Source: JAIXRY01 sp964444515
Lineage (GTDB): Bacteria; Patescibacteriota; Minisyncoccia; Phycocordibacterales; UBA9973
Reading direction: 5' to 3'
Assembly (NCBI GenBank): GCA_964444515.1
Contig: CAYUGY010000013.1
Coordinates: 1-18,129, forward strand
Length of the DNA: 18,129 nucleotides
The notes under the pieces were generated by a model. It had not been told where the DNA came from. It saw nothing but the letters and a program-made list of their open reading frames with translations, and searched no databases. The translations under genes were made by a program, and so were the position numbers. Below are positions 13,894 through 18,129 of this stretch, in pieces (positions within the stretch are counted from its first letter, which is position 1; each line of letters opens with the position of its first letter).

Positions 13894-14372
13894 ATATATT
13901 TAAAAACTTTTATTAATAACAGACCAACAAGACCTCCAAGCACTGCCCCACCCAAAACATCGATTGGATAATGCACGCCGATTACTATTCTTGAAAGCGC
14001 GATACAAAGTGTCGCAATAGCCAAAAGTATTCCTGATTTCTTGTGCAGAAAAAATGTAGCGACACTCAATGCAGCAAAAACAGCGACGTGCTCTGACGGA
14101 AAACTGTATCCTGGCTCATTAACTAACGGAATCAAGTTGTGTGTCACATATGGACGAGAGATCTGAAAAAAATCTTTGAGCATTCTTGCTGCTATCCATG
14201 AAAAAAATCCCGATAAAAACAATAATGAAAATGTGAACATTTTTTCTTTTTTGCGAACCAACAGAAACACCACAATTACAACTGGAAGTACATATGTAAG
14301 TGGGTATGAAATAAAAAGCGCCAGTTTTGCGATTAGCGGATATGTCGAAAGTGAGAAAAAGAAATTGAACAT
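13890..14372 (-). CDS. PAP2-family membrane phosphatase
   Basis: 160-aa membrane protein of the PAP2/haloperoxidase superfamily. All three catalytic motifs are present: Lys66 to Arg73-Pro74 (KDFFQISRP), PSEH (92-95, His95 general acid region) and SRIVIGVHYPIDVLGG (Ser127-Arg128 with nucleophile His134 and Asp138). About five helices are visible. Members remove phosphate from lipid phosphates such as phosphatidic acid, phosphatidylglycerol phosphate or undecaprenyl diphosphate. With uppP 42 bp downstream and rodA upstream, a lipid-carrier or phospholipid phosphatase is likely; the exact substrate is open. Upstream TACAAT or TAATATAAT boxes leave at most a very short leader. Confidence 0.9.
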   Translation of the reverse strand: MFNFFFSLSTYPLIAKLALFISYPLTYVLPVVIVVFLLVRKKEKMFTFSLLFLSGFFSWIAARMLKDFFQISRPYVTHNLIPLVNEPGYSFPSEHVAVFAALSVATFFLHKKSGILLAIATLCIALSRIVIGVHYPIDVLGGAVLGGLVGLLLIKVFKYI

Positions 14373-14442
14373 ATTATATTAACTTATTGTATCAAAATTG
14401 TTTCTTGAACACTAAAAATAAAAGGAGTGTATTTATCTAACA

Positions 14443-14569
14443 AAGAAATGGTTTAAAAACCTTAGATACGAGACTGTTGAGCTGAAAAAATGCGAGACAT
14501 ACAAGACGTATGTTGAGTGTTTTTTCAGCGAAAACAACGAAGCAGGTAAGGAATTTTTAACCATTTCTT
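14443..14569. repeat. Long nested palindrome overlapping the rodA stop codon
   Basis: Outer stem AAGAAATGGTT/AACCATTTCTT (14443-14453 with 14559-14569) continues as AAAAA/TTTTT and CCTTA/TAAGG (14460-14464 with 14547-14551). An inner stem GCTGAAAAAA/TTTTTTCAGC (14481-14490 with 14520-14529) encloses ACATAC/GTATGT (14497-14502 with 14508-14513, loop AAGAC). GAG-rich internal loops separate the tiers, as in the elements at 75-168 and 4507-4656. The right outer arm includes two bases of the rodA stop codon. No A/T-run of terminator type follows directly on the minus strand. Confidence 0.75.
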
Positions 14570-15695
14570 ATACGCTACCCAAAAACTCGTTTTTCATTCT
14601 ATCTGGATGAGTCGCTCGACTATAGCGTAAGGTACTTGAAAGCAAACCAAGAGCAACACACTCCATCAACAAATGAGAGCCACCATAACTCATCAGTGGT
14701 AACGGAATTCCCGTCACCGGCATCAATCCAATATTCATTCCGACATTGATGACAATATGGGAAATAAACAAAATCGCTATACCGGTACCAAATAATATTT
14801 CAAAGTTTGTTGCACCAATTTGGGCAATATAAATAATTCGCCAAATCAATACGAGATAAAAGAGTAACAACAAGACTGATCCAAGAAATCCCCACTCTTC
14901 AGCAAATGCAGAAAAAATAAAGTCTGTTTGATATTCAGGCAAATACTGCAATCGTGATTGGGTTCCAAACCCCACTCCTTTGCCCAAAAACTGTCCTGAG
15001 CCGACAGCAATGGTTGATTGGTACACATTGTATCCAGAACCACGAATATCACTCATTGGATTGAGGAAGTTTTCGATACGAGCTTTTTGGTATGGTTTAA
15101 ATACACCAACCCAGAGACAAGCAAAAGCAACAATACCAACGGACACCAATATCAACAACTGCTTTCTTCGGAGCCCTGAAGCAAGCAACATTCCAAACCA
15201 CACAAAAAAGATTACCATCGCACTACCAAAATCGGGTTGCAAAAAAACCAATACAAACGGCACAAATGCATAGACACTCGAAACAATCACATGTTTCCAA
15301 TCCCCGATCGCCACATGTCTGCGAGAAAAATATTTTGCCAACAAAAGAATAACAACAAGCTTCATGGCATCAACTGGCTGAAACGAAAATCCACCAAAAG
15401 AAAACCAACTTTTTGCACCTTTCGCTGTATGACCAACAATAAACAAAACTAATAGTATTGAAAGAAAAGCAACAAACAACCGCATCAATAATCTTGATTC
15501 CTTGAAAATACGCACATCAAAACGACTAGAGAGAAAAAAGAGTATTATTGAAATAATAGCAAAAATACTTTGTTTTAAGAAAAAAGATTTTGCATCACTT
15601 CCGAGCCCGCTCATAGTGATCAGTCCTGCACCAATAATCGGCAACATACTACCAAAGAGCAACCAATCAATTGAGTTTTTTTGTCTATGTTCCAT
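14568..15695 (-). CDS. rodA: Rod-shape SEDS glycosyltransferase RodA/MrdB
   Basis: 375 aa with about ten transmembrane helices. SEDS proteins polymerise lipid II into peptidoglycan glycan strands together with a class B penicillin-binding protein. Diagnostic blocks are QPVDAMKL, QPDFGSAMVIFFVWFGML, the loop DIRGSGYNVYQSTIAVGSG, then GTQSRLQYLPEYQTDFIFSAFAEEWGF and the C-terminal GIPLPLMSYGGSHLLMECVALGLL. The short N-terminus and PEYQTDFIFSAFAEE favour RodA over FtsW. The ATG is 1 bp after the stop of the upstream gene (TAATATG), so translation is coupled. The stop codon is inside the palindrome at 14443-14569. No PBP2 or mreB gene is in the window. Confidence 0.92.
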   Translation of the reverse strand: MEHRQKNSIDWLLFGSMLPIIGAGLITMSGLGSDAKSFFLKQSIFAIISIILFFLSSRFDVRIFKESRLLMRLFVAFLSILLVLFIVGHTAKGAKSWFSFGGFSFQPVDAMKLVVILLLAKYFSRRHVAIGDWKHVIVSSVYAFVPFVLVFLQPDFGSAMVIFFVWFGMLLASGLRRKQLLILVSVGIVAFACLWVGVFKPYQKARIENFLNPMSDIRGSGYNVYQSTIAVGSGQFLGKGVGFGTQSRLQYLPEYQTDFIFSAFAEEWGFLGSVLLLLFYLVLIWRIIYIAQIGATNFEILFGTGIAILFISHIVINVGMNIGLMPVTGIPLPLMSYGGSHLLMECVALGLLSSTLRYSRATHPDRMKNEFLGSV

Positions 15696-15696
15696 A

Positions 15697-16479
15697 TTAG
15701 TTTAGTTTCGGCAAAGAAAGCACATCAACAATCGGTTCGATAATATATCGAAGCGGCTTATTTGAAAAAGCATATGGCCAAGTAAAAACAATAGGAAATG
15801 ATTGACCTCCAGCAAGTCGATCGACAAGAGTTTGCGAAACCGCTTCAACATTATTTTCTTCATCGATGACCATAACAGAAACCTTAAATGGAGGCATTTC
15901 AGTAATGCCAATATTTTTGATACTTGCAGTAATTTTGGGATTTTTCAGATCAATAGGTTCTCTAACATCTTCAACACGCACAGGCAGACTAGCAACTGAA
16001 GTAGTATTTTTGTACCATAATGGGAAATTTGTAACAGAAAAAGAGGTTCGTTTCGGTGTATGATCTAGAACTGAAATACCTCCTTCAAAAATTACTTGTC
16101 TGCCGTTTGGTGCAAAAGTAGTAACGCCTTCTCTTGATGCAATCAAAATATTGTTCTCATCATACAAACGAAAAACATATTGCAATTCTTTGGTAACCGC
16201 ATTTGGATTTTGGTTTTCTACATACGCAACCGCATTGTAAATTGAATCAGTCACTTTGTATGAACGACTCCACAAAACAACAGGGTTTTTGATTTGTGAT
16301 GGACAATAGAGTTCACAACCACCACCACAATCAACACCAACTTCATCACCATTTTGCTTCATATCAAAACAAGTTGGAGCAACATTGATATATGGACGAA
16401 TCATCAAATACACCGCTCCTGCGATTACCAGAAGAAGTCCTGTGAGATATACTGCACGGTGACGATTAGCCCAAGTCAT
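15697..16479 (-). CDS. Membrane-anchored protein with Cys-rich DCGGGC motif, unknown function
   Basis: From the ATG at 16479 the protein has 260 aa. A positive N-terminus (MTWANRHRAV) and one membrane helix (about 11-30) place the rest outside the cell. Next comes a four-Cys motif, C-F-D-M-K-Q-N-G-D-E-x-G-V-D-C-G-G-G-C-x-x-x-C (Cys37, 51, 55, 59). This short Asn/Asp/Gly/Cys module resembles C-x-(D/N)-x-x-x-N-G-x-E-x-x-x-D-C-G-G-x-C units of extracellular proteins. The remainder is beta-rich (YNAVAYVENQNPNAV, KNIGITEMPPFKVSVMV) and looks like Ig-like domains. An in-frame ATG at 16530 touches the rRNA terminator and is rejected. It is coupled to rodA, hinting at a cell-wall role. Confidence 0.75.
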   Translation of the reverse strand: MTWANRHRAVYLTGLLLVIAGAVYLMIRPYINVAPTCFDMKQNGDEVGVDCGGGCELYCPSQIKNPVVLWSRSYKVTDSIYNAVAYVENQNPNAVTKELQYVFRLYDENNILIASREGVTTFAPNGRQVIFEGGISVLDHTPKRTSFSVTNFPLWYKNTTSVASLPVRVEDVREPIDLKNPKITASIKNIGITEMPPFKVSVMVIDEENNVEAVSQTLVDRLAGGQSFPIVFTWPYAFSNKPLRYIIEPIVDVLSLPKLN

Positions 16480-16485
16480 GCAAAC

Positions 16486-16491
16486 AGTATA
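16486..16491 (-). promoter_or_regulatory. -10 box (TATACT) of the Cys-motif gene and rodA, leaderless spacing
   Basis: On the minus strand TATACT is followed by exactly 6 nt (GTTTGC) and the ATG at 16479. It supports the 16479 start over 16530 and drives the two-gene unit ending in rodA. Confidence 0.65.
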
Positions 16492-16530
16492 ACAGATTGA
16501 AGTTATAAGATAAAAGAAAAATACAAACAA

Positions 16531-16554
16531 AAAATACCACTTGCGTGGTATTTT
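16531..16554. terminator. Intrinsic terminator of the rRNA operon
   Basis: Perfect 10-bp stem AAAATACCAC/GTGGTATTTT with loop TTGC. On the minus strand it follows 5S rRNA and is continued by TTGTTTG. It separates the rRNA operon from the next minus-strand promoter. Confidence 0.8.
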
Positions 16555-16580
16555 CTGTGTATTCTAAAAAATTCTTAGCC

Positions 16581-16836
<256 letters not shown>

Positions 16837-16879
16837 AGTTGTTTTATATGTATATATGCGAAAACAATCGCACGTGGTT

Positions 16880-18129
16880 TTCAAATTCCCTAATAGATCG
16901 GGTAATTAGTACACCTCAGCTCAACACATTACGGTGCTTACACCTATAGCCTATCAACGTAGTCATCTCCTACGGCCCTCAAACGATTCCTAATCTTGGA
17001 GCTGGCTTCCCTCTTAGATGCTTTCAGAGGTTATCCATTCCCAACATAGCTACCGGACAGTCCAGCTGGCGCTAGAGCCCGTACACCAGAGGTCAGTTCA
17101 CTTCGGTCCTCTCGTACTAGAAGCAAATCTCCTCAAGAATCAACGCCCACAGTAGATAGGAGACCAACCTGTCTCACGCATCTATGTTTTACTTCTCACA
17201 TACATCGCGTTAAAAATGTATGAGCGAACCTCTGTTACCAGAGGGATCGGACTATAATATATTCTCTTCCAAATGAAGAGAACTTCAACGTTTAGTCTCT
17301 ACGGGCCTGTATTTGTAATACAGTTCCCTCGGTATTGTCCTGTGCATCAGGATTCTACCGATATAAGTTGAATTGCAAATATACATCGCTGTATATATCC
17401 GCCGTGATAATGTCTTTTTGATAACATATTGTCTCCAACAGTGTTATCCCTCGGGTTCAAACGGGTACAAGTCACGATTGCAACCTACGTGTAGTACTAG
17501 AAGATAAATCTTTTAGTACTACACGCAAATCACAATCACAATCTGTACGGTTTGAACCCAGCTCGCGTAACTTTTTAATTGGCGAACAGCCAAACCCTTG
17601 GTAGCTTCTCCACCACCAGGATAAGATGAGCCGACATCGAGGTGCCGAACTGTGCCGTCGATATGAACTCTTGGGCACAACTAGCCTGTTATCCCCGTGG
17701 TAGCTTCTATCCGTTAATCTGCTCCGGCGTCTAAAGCCAAGAGTAGGTTCACTAGGACCCACTTTCGTGTCTGCTCGACATGCCCGTCTTACAGTCAAGC
17801 CATCTTATGCCCTTACGCTATCGGCACGGTTTCCATTCGCGCCTAGATGACCTTAATATACTCCTCCGTTACCTTTTGGGAGGAAACCGCCCCAGTTAAA
17901 CTCCCCACCAGATACTGTCTGCGAACGTTTTTTCCGTTCACGTTAGCAAGTGCCCAATTACAGATGGCTGTTTCATCGACGAGTCCAACACAACCGAAAT
18001 CATGTCTTCAACCTCTCACCACTACACTACGCAGTAATTGAACAATTGCAATATCAAGCTAGAGTAAAGCTCACGGGGTCTTTTCGTCTATCTGCAGGTA
18101 ACCGGCATCTTCACCGGTACTGTATTTTC
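16880..18129 (-). rRNA. rrl: 23S ribosomal RNA, 3' part, interrupted by a group I intron
   Basis: The minus strand matches universally conserved 23S segments: the sarcin-ricin loop (TACGAGAGGACC), the peptidyl-transferase loop (GCGAGCTGGGTTCAAACC) and GGGATAACAGGCTAGTTGTG. The 5' part of the gene lies beyond the window. The exons here are 17547-18129 (upstream) and 16880-17178 (downstream), separated by the intron. The 3' end is estimated from the TACTAAT-containing final helix and may be off by several bases. No further insertion is evident in the visible part. Confidence 0.95.
17179..17546 (-). ncRNA. 368-nt ORF-less group I intron at 23S position 2593
   Basis: The conserved run ACCGU|CGUGAGACAG is interrupted after U (E. 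coli U2593). The intron starts ACAG and ends in G, as group I introns do. Core elements visible on the minus strand are: P2, a 12-bp hairpin (17488-17499 with 17514-17525); P3 UUCAAC/GUUGAA (17372-17367 with 17289-17284); P4 UCGGU/ACCGA; P5 UCCUG/CAGGA; and P6 GGG..CUGUAUU/AAUACAG..CCC. P7 is AGACUA (17298-17293) with UAUAGUCC (17256-17249); P8 is UUCUCUUC/GAAGAGAA; P9 is CCUCUG/CAGAGG. A GCGA-capped hairpin precedes P3. P1 was not clearly resolved. No homing endonuclease gene is present. Confidence 0.92.

Noticed and set aside
16480..16530. Upstream ATG at 16530 for the Cys-motif membrane protein
   Set aside because: It touches the rRNA terminator and would place the -10 box inside the coding region; the 16479 start has positive residues directly before the membrane helix.
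17472..17798. 108-aa minus-strand open reading frame in the rRNA region, and a 64-aa one at 17847-18041
   Set aside because: Both lie inside conserved 23S rRNA or intron sequence and are chance frames; the first crosses the exon-intron junction and is not an intron endonuclease.

Overview
The window looks like a compact genome of the Patescibacteria/CPR type (Parcubacteria-like). This is an inference from the AT-rich sequence, small gap-poor gene clusters, several genes with a -10 box placed for leaderless transcription, a 23S rRNA gene interrupted by a group I intron, and a cell-envelope gene set with no biosynthetic pathways in view. No taxon below that level can be assigned from the sequence alone.

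Left part (1-4400): a class II tRNA cut by the window edge is followed by a tandem two-tier hairpin element and a VOC/PhnB-like gene. Two DoxX-type membrane proteins on the plus strand converge, at a long bidirectional terminator, with a minus-strand pair: a membrane-anchored AniA-type copper nitrite reductase (nirK) and a DgkA-type lipid kinase. A small PPOX-fold flavoprotein lies upstream of nirK. The nitrite reductase keeps its catalytic and type 2 copper residues, but Gln replaces the axial Met of the type 1 copper.

Middle (4400-10700): about 480 bp without a credible protein gene holds a tRNA remnant lacking its anticodon arm, a 23-bp perfect palindrome and a cruciform-like nested repeat, all sharing the same tRNA 3'-end sequence. 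Next comes a minus-strand cluster: lemA, a 93-aa unknown, htpX, a P-type cation ATPase and a methyltransferase. A separate secreted protein lies upstream of lemA.

Right part (10700-16550): minus-strand envelope genes. These are secD-secF (translocon motor), uppP (undecaprenyl-PP phosphatase), a PAP2 phosphatase, and a membrane-anchored Cys-motif protein coupled to rodA (SEDS glycosyltransferase). UppP, PAP2, DgkA and RodA all fit the undecaprenyl-lipid/peptidoglycan cycle.

Right end (16530-18129): the end of an rRNA operon on the minus strand, 23S (3' part) then 5S then terminator. The 5S gene sits inside a long inverted repeat that should form a processing stalk. The 23S gene carries a 368-nt ORF-less group I intron exactly at E. 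coli position 2593, the site of the Chlamydomonas chloroplast I-CreI intron.

The main items for follow-up are the L2593 intron, the Met-to-Gln nitrite reductase, a family of nested hairpin elements built on the 3' ends of tRNA and protein genes, and the leaderless promoter layout.
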